Of a stretch of 64,000 nucleotides of DNA, positions 33,501 through 43,529 are shown piece after piece. Made by a program: the position numbers and the translations under genes. The stretch comes from Podospora pseudocomata (taxonomy: Eukaryota; Ascomycota; Sordariomycetes; Sordariales; Podosporaceae), in NCBI RefSeq assembly GCF_035222375.1, contig NC_085887.1:1153501-1217500 (forward strand), in the 5' to 3' direction. The notes below the pieces were generated by a model, which worked only from the letters and a program-made list of their open reading frames with translations, had not been told where the DNA came from and ran no database searches. Position 1 is the stretch's first letter. Every line of letters begins with the position of its first letter.

Positions 33501-34952
33501 ACTACGAAATTCTGCGTTTGGCAAATCCCAAGAATGAGATAAAGGTCTGGGAAGCGTAAGTCCCCCTTTCACTCAATCTGCAATTATTTCGCACATGATT
33601 AATTTATTGATCGCCCTGCTCACAACAGTGCGTTGGCAACATCGGCTGCACCTCCCTACTTCAAGCCGTATGTTCAACCTACTACTGGGAAATTTTTCGT
33701 AGATGGAGGTTTGCATTACAATTGTCCCGCTTGGGTTGCTCATCATGAGCGTCAGATTCTATGGAAGGATGTCCAATATCAACAGCCCGATGTACTGCTA
33801 TCTCCCGGAACTGGTCTGGGTACCAGTAAGGATGCTGTAACTAACCAGGTCCCCCAGCCAACAAAAAGAGGGTTTCACAACTTGGTCAACATCATCCTCG
33901 GTATGGCTCAGGGCCAACTGAACAGTGAGAAGGCCTGGGACGATTTACTACGCGCATATCGCCATAACCGACAATCCCGAAGACCGGGCACGCTATATCA
34001 GACTCAATGTTATGTTTGATATAAGACCGGGTCTAAACAAGGTTGACCAACTGGATCTGTTGGAGACAACAACTCGTCTAAGTGCCAGAGGGAGCCTCGA
34101 ACTGAGAGACGCGGCCGATAGGCTGATTGCGAGTTCATTTTGCCTCTAGAGGGAAGGCCCTGTGATCAAGGGCCGTGTTTGCAAAGGTATGTGTTGGCTG
34201 TCCCATTGTTTCCCATATCACCACACCTTGGAGAGACACACCCATCCTGCAGCTCGATTTATGCCGGCGTTTTAGACGAGTGCCATAGACCTCGCATCCC
34301 CCCCGAAAACAAGCTTCATGACTGGAAGCTGAAATCATGACAGCTTTGCCATTTTTTGATGGACGTTGTGATTTCCAAGTGAAAACCTACTAATATGTCC
34401 ACGACAGGTTCCATCCGCTGCAGATTCGACCCCGGGAGCGATGATGCCAAATCCCTCGGCACTCTGCTTTTCAGCCGTATCACGCCCGATTTTGAGCCAC
34501 ATTTCTTGCTTCAGACCGATTACCGCCAGCATAAAGAGTAAACCAAAAAGATTGCCATCAGACAAGAAATGTGGACCGAGATGTGCAGAAGCGGAAAATT
34601 CGAGGTCGAGGTCGAGATTGAAAGAGCCTCCTCCGGCCCTGTTCGCCTCTCCATTGGCCTTCGCGCGCCTACACCAGGCCAAACTTCTCCAAGTTATTTA
34701 TCCATTAGCGGATTTCCCAGACGACTATATTACGAAACTGTCAGAAGATCTATGTCGACTCAACCACATGACAATGACTCACCCTCAATGGTCGGGCGAG
34801 CAAATACATCATGGAACTTTTTATCTCTGGCCAGACCAGATGACAGCCCCATACTGATGACCACCCAAAGCACCCCAAGGGATCTGGAAAGAAGGCCTGC
34901 ACAGGAGACATATGATGCCTCTACGCTTGATCGGCCTCGAAGTCGTGCATGA
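30524..34952 (+). pseudogene. decayed zinc-ribbon / GTPase-like / RING / patatin phospholipase gene
   Basis: Family order is readable throughout: a Cys ribbon (SCVACQLTNKKVWTCVQCG, near 30590-30670); a P-loop (VGKTGKGKST, split by an intron at 31029-31080); a DxxG-like LLADCEGLGGG (near 31245); an NKxD-like LNRTDN (near 31625); a RING-like C-x-CC ... LPCGHILCTEC (near 32640-32720); the patatin oxyanion loop SGVRGL (near 32933), nucleophile elbow GTSTGG (near 33025 and 33100, split by an intron) and catalytic DGG (near 33700); then a C-terminal FDPGSDDAKSLGTLLFS region (near 34420). Patatins hydrolyse acyl lipids with a Ser-Asp dyad, and both positions are still present. The open frame is interrupted at roughly half a dozen places by frameshifts and stops, and one intron starts with GC. 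It therefore reads as a host gene that has lost function, unless the assembly has errors. A 5' fragment of the same family lies at 21778-22388. Confidence 0.78.
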
Positions 34953-35452
34953 GTGCGTATGAGCCGAGGAGTTGGATATAGGTGTTTTTCTGGCGTTCTC
35001 TAGGGCCCAATCGGGTTATCTGCAAGGTTTAAAGACTATCTTCTATAGAATATCGACTATATCCTGACATATAGCGACTACATCTTTCCAATTGAACTTG
35101 GGTATCCAACATGTCAGGGGGTGACATTGAAGGAGGCCGTTAATCAACAGGCTTGGTGTCACGTGATTGCGCGTCAGCCCCTCCAAATTTTCGCGTTTGG
35201 CACTTGCGCTTGAGTGACAGTTTCCAAATTGGCGGGACTGCGACCCCGGTCGACCTGCGACGTCATTCACGATTGGGTCATTTCCCGCCCCAATTGTGCA
35301 TTTAGAGTTTCGTGGGGGCTTGCTGCCATCCGAACTCCTCTTTATTCTATTTTTCGCCGGACCCCGAGCTTGTGCTTCTCTTCAGCTACGAGACCACTGC
35401 ACTGGCAGTTCGCCACGTCTGGCGTCTAGCGTCTAGCGCGTTTGAACTCAAC
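34953..35452. other. promoter region of the SNF2 gene
   Basis: 500 bp without a gene, between the decayed patatin locus and the translocase start. Confidence 0.6.
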
Positions 35453-38431
35453 ATGCCGCCTCGCAAACGTGCCTCCGACGACAGCGGGTGGACGCCCCCC
35501 GCCAAAGCCCTGCGTCTCACGTTTTCGCAGCCCTCACCTCCTTCGCAACCGTCCACTTCTTCACAGCCGTCAACTTCTTCGCAGCCGCCAAGCTATTCGC
35601 AGCCCACAGCCGCCGAGCGAGAGGCATTCCAGAATCCTCCTCTGAGTCTTCCCGAGCAAGCTGAGCTTATCGCCCTCACTCAGGCTGACGATGAGCCGCT
35701 CACTCAGACTGACGATGAACAGCTGGAGCTCTACGGTGGCTTTGGTAGGTACACTCTGCCCCATCAGTATAAAAGGCCTACTAACACGCTTCCGCCAGCC
35801 TCAAAAATTGTCGGTGTGAGATACTACAATGGTGTCGTGACGATTGGCGAGGTCGTTGTTTCCAAGCGAGAGCCCTCCAACCAGTACGATGAAAATGCCA
35901 TTCGCATCGACAATGTGTTTGGCATGCAAGTCGGTCACATTCCCCGCAATGTCGCGTCCAGGCTTGCTCCATACATGGTACGTCTTCCCGGGCCCACGAG
36001 CTTGTCGATATCCCCTAACAAACTGTAGGACGCTGGAGACATTGACATTGAGGTTGTCGTCAGCGGGCCTAAAGAATACTATGAATGCCCAGTCCAGATC
36101 AACATCTACGGGACGAGTCACCCCGCGCGTCGCCTTGCTTTGGAGGACCGTCTCAAGAAAGACAGGCTGCTCAAGGCCACCCAGTTGAAGACTACCCGGA
36201 AGCAGAATGAGCTACAGCGTCAGGCTGCCGAGAATGAGCTGCGCCGTCAATATGCGGAGAATGGATGGCGTCCATCTATGGGTTTGAAGAGCGACAGGTC
36301 TGCCGTGGGATTGCCCGTTCCGGCTCCGGCTCCGGCGTCGGAAACCAATCTAGAGGACCTCACCAAGGCCAGTCAGTCCGTGAATGTTCGGCCAACTGGT
36401 GGAGGTTTTGTCCAGACGCTGGCCTTAAGCGAGGAGCAGCTCTCGAAAATGCCCCTAGCTGAGCAACCCAAGTCCATCAAGGCCAAATTGCTGCCATATC
36501 AGCTCCAAGGTCTTGCTTGGCTGACCGCGAAGGAAAACCCAACCTTCCCGCAACCTGGCTCCCCAGACTCGGTACAGCTTTGGAAACGCGATGCCAAGGG
36601 TAACTACAACAATCTTGGCACCAACATCACCGTTGCAACGCCCCCTTCTCTTCTGTCAGGAGGAATCCTGGCCGATGATATGGGTTTAGGCAAGACTTTG
36701 CAATTCATCAGTCTGATCATGACTGGAGGGCCCGGAACCACGCTTATTGTGGCGCCTGTGAGCGTAATAAGCAACTGGGAGCAACAGATTCAGCGCCATG
36801 TCCACGAGAAGGACGCCCCCAAGGTTCTTATCCATCACGGTACGACCAGGCAGACCACTGCCAAGGCATTAAAGGAGTACGGTGTTGTCATTACAAGCTA
36901 TGGTACCTTGGCTAGCGAGGCTTCTGCCAAAGGACCGCTTTCTCAGATTGAGTGGCGCCGGATTGTTCTCGATGAAGGTCACACCATTCGCAACGCCAAG
37001 ACCAAGGCTGCTTTGGCCGCTTGCCAGCTCAAGGCGCAGTCACGATGGGTTCTGACGGGAACCCCCATGTATGTCATTTGATGCTGTGCCCATTCTCACG
37101 AGCTGTTGCTAACTATTTCCAGCATCAACAACATCCGAGATCTGCACTCTCTGCTTAGATTCCTCCGCATCACTGGTGGTATCGAGCAACCAGAAGTGTT
37201 CAACATGGTGATTGGTAGACCTCTAGCGCTTAAGCAGCGTCGCGCCGTGTCTCTTCTTCAGCACCTTATGAATGATATTTGTCTCCGTCGTCTCAAGGAC
37301 ATGAAGTTTGTGGACCTCAAGCTTCCGGCCAAGACCGAGTACATCCACCGTATCACCTTCTGGGAGGATGAGAAGAAGAAATACGACGCTTTGCTTTCTG
37401 AAGCGCAGGGCGCGCTGAGGGATTTCCAGAGCCGCAAGAAAGGGCCTGGTGCCGAGAAGAATAGATTCCAGAGTGTGCTTGAGAGACTTTTGCGTCTTCG
37501 CCAAACGTGTGTGTTCTCGTCTGTTTGTATTGTGACTTTCGCACTAACATGCCACAGCTGCAATCACTGGACACTGTGCAAGGATCGCATCACCGACCTT
37601 CTTCAGCTCCTCGAAGACAACGATGTCGTGCCACTCAACGCCAAGAACCGCGCCCTTTTGCAGCAGGCCCTCCAATTGTTCATAGAAAGCCAAGAGGAGT
37701 GTCCTGTTTGCTTCGAGGCCATGAAGAGCCCGGTCATCACTCACTGCAAGCATGCTTTCTGTCGGCCTTGCATTTCCAAGGTGATTGAAATCCAGGGCAA
37801 GTGCCCTATGTGTCGGGCTAGCCTGTCCGAAGACAACTTGGTTGAGCCCGCACCTGAAAAGGGCATCGAAGAAATGGAGGTGGACAACCTCGACCGTGAG
37901 ACCAAGAGCTCCAAAACCGAAGCCTTGCTCAAGATTTTGCAAGCTACCCTGAAGAAGGAGGGGTCAAAAGTCATCATCTTCAGCCAGTGGACCTCCTTCC
38001 TCAATGTCATCCAGCGTCAGCTTGACGAGGCTGGGTACACCTACACTCGTATTGACGGCAGCATGAACGCCACCAAACGTGACGTGGCTATCAAGGCTCT
38101 TGACGAGGACCCCAAAACAAGGATCATGCTGGCTAGTTTGGCGGTCTGCAGTGTGGGATTGAACTTGGTGTCTGCTGATACTGTCGTTTTGGCAGATAGC
38201 TGGTGGGCGCCTGCGATTGAGGATCAGGCGGTCGATCGTGTGCATCGGTTGGGGCAGACGCGGGAGACGACGGTGTGGAGGTTGGTGATGGAGGGGACGG
38301 TGGAGGAGAGGGTGCTGGACATCCAGGCGGAGAAGAGGGAGTTGGTGGGGAAGGCGTTCCAGGAAAGGGAGAAGAAGGGGGAGAAGAGGAAGGAGACGAG
38401 GATGGCGGACGTGATGAAGTTGCTTTCTTGA
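35453..38431 (+). CDS. HLTF/Rad5-like HIRAN-SNF2-RING DNA translocase, 922 aa
   Basis: Five exons: 35453-35744, 35799-35977, 36029-37068, 37123-37506 and 37558-38431. A disordered Ser/Pro/Gln N-terminus precedes a HIRAN domain (about 99-185; KIVGVRYYNG, QYDENAIRIDN, GHIPRNVASRLAP), which binds 3' DNA ends in this family. The SNF2 N-lobe starts near 308 (LLPYQLQGLAWL) with Walker A DDMGLGKT (about 372), DEGH box (about 471) and LTGTPIINNIRDL. A C3HC4 RING (about 679-717; CPVCFEAM, HAFCRPCI, CPMC) sits between the lobes, and the C-lobe ends with VDRVHRLGQTRETTVWRL. This order is diagnostic of Rad5/HLTF enzymes, which are nuclear, ATP-driven fork-remodelling and ubiquitin-ligase proteins of damage tolerance. 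It is shorter than yeast Rad5 and close to HLTF, so it is probably the HLTF-like member rather than the MUS-41/Rad5 orthologue. The first intron is 54 nt and stop-free. Confidence 0.93.
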
Positions 38432-39214
38432 GGGGTGAGGGGATTTGGTGTTTGTTATGAGGTGCTAGTATTGCTAGATACCTGTGCGGGGATATTATGG
38501 TTTGTTAATGGGGGTATGTTGGGCAAGATATCCTGTGTGTTTTATGGGTGGATTTATGGTCGGCGGGTCATTTGCTAGAGGTTAATGCGGGTAGAAGGAT
38601 ACTGGGTGGTGTGTATAGTTGGTTGTAGTCTTTGCCAAGATTTAGCTTTCTGTTTAGCTGGTAGGCATGTAATTTTTTCTTTCCCGGTACATAACTTATC
38701 TCTGCCATAGCTTTGTAGTTACTATTGCCTGTTAGCTTGACAGAGCATTTGTATGTTGTACAACTCATCATTCTTCAACTTGCAATGTTGTATGTGTATA
38801 GTGAGAGGAAGGCTATGAGGTCGCACGGTTGGACAAGACTGGCGGGCTGATAAAGACTGGTCAACTATCGTAGTTCTTCCTTTCATGACACCAGTGTTTA
38901 CATATCTTGGACACGAAGAAACATCATGCATGTCATAACAGTCATTTCTTTTCCTTATTCTTTTCCTAAAATCTATCTGCCAGACCTATCCGAACCTGGT
39001 CCTGTCCGTCATAAAACCCGTCCCAAAAGCAAATGTACAACTGAAGATAAGTATGTTTGAAGAAGTGAAAGCCAACCCGTCCCATCCCATCCCTCCCAAT
39101 GATCAAAGTAAACACCGACGACAAAAAAGTCCCTAAGAGTGTCTAAGGAGTGTGAGAATAGAAGTGAAAGATAAAAGTTGAACACCTGACGACGAGTCCA
39201 AAAAGCCCACCCAC
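38432..39214. other. convergent 3' region
   Basis: About 780 bp between the convergent ends of the SNF2 gene (+) and the AA9 gene (-). AT-rich untranslated sequence; no gene seen. Confidence 0.65.
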
Positions 39215-40669
39215 CTAGTCCCTCCCCGCCCTCCTCCTATAGTGTTTACTCTTCTTACACCCCTTCTTTCCCCCTCCAGTCGTCACCGGAGCCGCAGCCT
39301 CAGTAGTAGTCGCAGGCCTAGTAACAAGTGTAGTAGGAACAGGTGTCACAACCACCGCTTCTCCCGTCGTGGTAGGAGCAGGGACATTCTCTTCTTCTTC
39401 TTCTTCCTCCTCACCCTCACCCTCACCCTCACCATTCCCACCCTCATACCCCCCATCACCCCCTTCAACCGGCTCCGGCTCAGGGATCACAACCCCCGGC
39501 TCCTCCACCCCCGGACTAACCCCCACCCCGGGAATTCTCCCCGGCACGGGCGCCGAACTCTCACTCTCACTCCCCACCTTCTGCCCCTTATTCCTCGGCC
39601 CCTTCCAATCCCCACTCCGGCAACTATCCACAATCTTGTCACACTTCTTCTCCTGCCAGACTTTACACCCCCTCGAGCCGCTCGGCGGCGCAGAAGTATA
39701 ACATTTATCCAACTGCGCCCAGCAGTCATCGCTCGCCTTCCAGCACTCATTCTCGTTGCTATAATCCGGCACTTCCTTTGCGCACCAGTTCGCGTTCTTG
39801 AGAATACAACCCGCTGGGATCACACCGTCGGTTTGCTTAGCGTTTGTGCTGGGGCCAGGACCAGATGGACGGAAAATAGCAGGCCCGACAACTTTGTAAG
39901 GTTTGGTATCAGGGTTGGATTCATAAACATTGTAGGTAACTCCCGGATCGGAGTACTTGACATGGCCGGGGATGGAGACTGATTTATCCGAGGGAATGGA
40001 CACCGTTCCCGTGGTGGACCCCGACACAAACAACTGGGCGCAGTTGACAAAGAATTGGGGTCCTGAGCCGGAGATGTCGTGGATGGCGAGGATTTCTGAG
40101 CGGGCGAGGTAGTAACCTGTTGGCAAGCCGGAGGGGAGGGAGAAGGAGAGGAGGCCCTTGTCCGTGATGAGCTTCTTTGCTGACCATTGCTTGCGAGAGG
40201 AGTCATAGCCGTCGGAGTAGATCTTGAACCAGCCGCCGCCGGCAGGGTTTGTGGTGGCTATGTTGGAGACTTGCTTGAGGTAGATTGCTACTGAGCCAAT
40301 GTGGGAGGGGTCGATGGGGCCGGCGCCCTTGGTGGGCTCGTCGGCCCATTCGCGGAAGGCAAAGGTGAGGGTTGAGCCCGCGGGTGCTGGGCAGGTGAAG
40401 GCCACGGGGGTGGCGCCTTCGAGGCCTGGGGGGAGGGTTAGATACTCGGGAAGTAGAAGGACAAAGGGGGGAGACATACCGCAGGCCATGTTGGCGTTGT
40501 TGATGCCTTCAATGGGAAAGGTGGCGCGGTCGGGGTTCTTGGACATGCGGATGCAAGTGCCATCACCTTGGTTGATGCCGTTGACGAAGACGGTAGTGAG
40601 GACTGTGTGAGCTGTTGCCAGGGAGGCAAAGGTGGTAGCCAGACTGGCTATGAAGAGGTTGGACCGCAT
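39215..40669 (-). CDS. AA9 lytic polysaccharide monooxygenase with C-terminal extension, 466 aa
   Basis: Secreted copper enzyme family that oxidatively cleaves cellulose and related glucans. Exons 40480-40669 and 39215-40425; the 54-nt intron is stop-free and in frame. Signal peptide about residues 1-20 (MRSNLFIASLATTFASLATA); cleavage exposes His21, the first histidine-brace ligand. His105 (IDPSH) is the second. At the axial position the usual Tyr of QFY is Phe189 (PQFFVNCAQL), and the usual RHE second-shell His is Ser173 (YYLARSEIL). After about residue 240 comes a Cys-rich region seen in some AA9 proteins (CILKNANWCAKEVPDYS, CWAQLDKCYTSAPP, GCKVWQEKKC). A low-complexity Pro/Gly/Glu tail follows, with a long glutamate run, a Thr-rich stretch and a basic end (KKGCKKSKHYRRR). 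No cellulose-binding module is present. Upstream in-frame ATGs are rejected because only 40669 gives a signal peptide directly before His. Confidence 0.93.
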   Translation of the reverse strand: MRSNLFIASLATTFASLATAHTVLTTVFVNGINQGDGTCIRMSKNPDRATFPIEGINNANMACGMSPPFVLLLPEYLTLPPGLEGATPVAFTCPAPAGSTLTFAFREWADEPTKGAGPIDPSHIGSVAIYLKQVSNIATTNPAGGGWFKIYSDGYDSSRKQWSAKKLITDKGLLSFSLPSGLPTGYYLARSEILAIHDISGSGPQFFVNCAQLFVSGSTTGTVSIPSDKSVSIPGHVKYSDPGVTYNVYESNPDTKPYKVVGPAIFRPSGPGPSTNAKQTDGVIPAGCILKNANWCAKEVPDYSNENECWKASDDCWAQLDKCYTSAPPSGSRGCKVWQEKKCDKIVDSCRSGDWKGPRNKGQKVGSESESSAPVPGRIPGVGVSPGVEEPGVVIPEPEPVEGGDGGYEGGNGEGEGEGEEEEEEEENVPAPTTTGEAVVVTPVPTTLVTRPATTTEAAAPVTTGGGKKGCKKSKHYRRRAGRD

Positions 40670-43529
40670 CTTGGTGGGTGGCTCTCTGAGGATGTGATAT
40701 TCTGTAAGCCAGCTGCCGAGGTTTGCAAGTCGAGTCGAAGTGAGTGGCGCTGAAAAGATCGAGGCGTCAAGAGGATGATCAACAATCCAGGCTATTGTCT
40801 CTGTCGAAGAGACTGTGAAAGAATAGGGAGAAACAAGAACCAAAAAGGAACGGCTGGCTCTTGATGCTCCAAACTGAAGCGAAGCGAAGGAATGACCAAA
40901 GATATACTTTTGTCAAAGCACGAGTAGAACTCCCAGAGTCGAAAAGAATGAATGACAGCCTGGTGTCAAAGAGGGAAAAGAGTCTCAGGACTGACTGAGG
41001 GACAAGAGAGGAAGCAAGCACCCGACCTGCTGGGACCAACTATGGTCTTATACAACAGGATGCACACGCAGTATGACAAACAAACAGCCGAGGAGAACCA
41101 ACGCAACAATAATAGGGGGTGCAACCAACGAAGGGATCCCTACCACGAGAGCAAGGGACCGGAAAATTTACCTCACGTTCCTGTGCATCCATACTGTGTG
41201 CATGCAGGTACCGAGATCCTCCCTGCCACTTACATGTAAATCCTCCCGGCGTAGCCATCCAAGAGCACCGATCCGGAGGTAGGGTCGGGATGTTTCCCCA
41301 GGGGTCATCCATCCAACACAGCGTACAGTCAGAAAAAGAATCCAGCCGTAAAGGACTCGGTTTGTTTGTCGTGAGCAAACAACCCCTTATGATTGGCGCC
41401 CACCTCCTGGACCACCTCGGCACCTCCCAACGCCACTGTTTGAACCTAAGCCATCCGCCTGCATATCACAAAAGGGGGGCTAACAATCGCGGGGTGGAAG
41501 CTGCGGGAATCCGTTTGCTTGGTTGTGCGACGTCATCCCGTCATTCCCAATGGATTGACTCTCCTCTTTTTTTTTTGTTTACCCCTGGATTCTGGCTGCT
41601 GTTGAAACACGCCGCCAAATGCAGGGGTAGCAGAGAGGTTTTTGTTTTCCTCCGAAGTTGGTGCGGGAACATGCAGATCAGTAGATCGTCCGTCCCTCCA
41701 CTCCGGTGGTCCAGGTCCGTGGATTCCAAGACATTGGTGTTTCGTAACTTCTCAGCTGGGAGAGAGCGGTGATGCGGCTCTGGTGGTGATGGTTTTGCGC
41801 TTCGAGAAGTTGCATCGGCGGCAATCTTGGTAGGTTTTAGCGGCGAGCGGCAATGGGGGAAGCTCGCCCAATCGTGGGTTAACCGCCGTGGTGGGTTCCT
41901 CTCTATTTTTGACGACGACCAGAACCCAGGCTAATAAATATCAGATTGCGAATGATCGTTCAACTGATGATGACAAGAGCGAGATTTCATCTATTTGACG
42001 GGCACAGCAGTTGTTAGCTTGTTACTGTCAGAATTGACACATACAGCAGCTACTGCTGGTGAATCGGCCTTCAGTCTCCGATGTCCGAGGTGCAGGTGAA
42101 GGGACTCGCGGAAAATGCTCCAAAAATGTGACACGACACGGCACTTATTTCCAGGCGCATTTTTCGCACAGGAGGTGATGTGAAAAGTTCCTCGAGAGCT
42201 GAGATGAGGAGGTGTGAAACGTAACAGTGCGGACGACGATTTGGTCGAGGCTGAAAGACTTGGTCTGATGAGCGGCGGCAGTAGCCGCAAGGAATGGGTA
42301 TATCTACTGTCTTGGCGGTTGATCTTGAAGCAGTGAGGTCTAATAGAAGCCGCTGTCAATAAAGCTGATGGCTGGAAGGAATAATAGGTACTGACCACTG
42401 GAAATGAGCAGGCTGGGTTGCTCCCTCGTGCCTGCCCTCGAAGCAAGCCCTCCTTTGACCTCATTCATTCAGTCTCCCTCCATAAACTCGCACATCACTC
42501 AACTACCGCAACTCATGCAGCCAGCCTCCGACTCCAAAGCAGTGTAATCCATCACCATCTCAAACCCCTCATTCCACCATCTCCATCTCTTCCGCGTCCG
42601 ATCCACAACCTCGATAGCCTCGCTTACACAGCACAAGTGTTTCCCCGGACGGAGCAACATACCTGCATCTGACACCAATATTGATCTCTCTTCAACTGCC
42701 GATCCTTCAGTGATTACAGTAGCCTCCCGTCAAAAGCACCCACCCGAACTCATTCACACATGGCTCACTCACTTGCGCACTCACCCATGGCTCACCCACT
42801 TACGCACTCATCCATGAACGAGACTTCTAATCCTCACTAAGCCACCGACATACGGCCGTGCGACCCTTTTCTGTTCCTCTGCCCAATCTTTCCTGCGATG
42901 TCTCAAGCCTACCTGCCTACCTTCCTTGATGTTGTCAGATCATGCCTAGCAGCCTAACCCGTCCCGAGTCCGACAAGACAAATCCAGACCTTTTACTTCG
43001 CTTATCATACCTACCTACCTACCCTACCAACTTATAACTCCGATGCTCGGCACTGCCCAACCATGACGATACCGACAAAACCCCAAGGGTGAACGTTAGT
43101 CATTCATCTCGATCACCAACAGGATTGGACAGTGGATCTGAGAGAGCAGAAGAAGGAAAACAAAACAGAACAAGGTAATGCATTGAACAAGAAGCAAGCG
43201 CCTAACCATCTATATAAAACCCATATATACCCATGAGACATTATTCCTTTCATCCTTGGATTTTCCCGGTGATTCATATCGATAGTCATAATCAGCCCTC
43301 TTTTCATATCTACCTCATGTAGCATACCCAAAGAAATTGCAAAAGAAAAAGGATCGCCAGAAAAGTTGTTATCGGAGTCTAAAAGGTACCCTCAATGGCG
43401 AAGAAAGAGGTGCAGTGGCGAAGAAAGAGGTGCAGTGGTGAAGAAAGAGGTGCAGTGGCGAAGCAAGAGGTGTGACGACATGCTGAGGGGTTGAGTGTCG
43501 AGAGCTCTCTTCGGAGAGCCAGGCGCTGA
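40670..43529. other. long intergenic region
   Basis: About 2.9 kb without a supportable gene. It holds the promoter of the AA9 gene and the 3' flank of the second C2H2 gene. Frames at 41040-41840 on opposite strands have no domains. A 20-bp tandem repeat is listed separately. Confidence 0.55.
43396..43473. repeat. 20-bp tandem repeat, about four copies
   Basis: The unit TGGCGAAGAAAGAGGTGCAG is repeated with one or two substitutions per copy, just beyond the stop of the second C2H2 gene, probably in its 3' untranslated region. Confidence 0.85.

Noticed and set aside
41119-41772. 217-codon plus-strand frame
   Set aside because: Low-complexity, no family resemblance, conflicts with minus-strand frames of similar size, no splice support.
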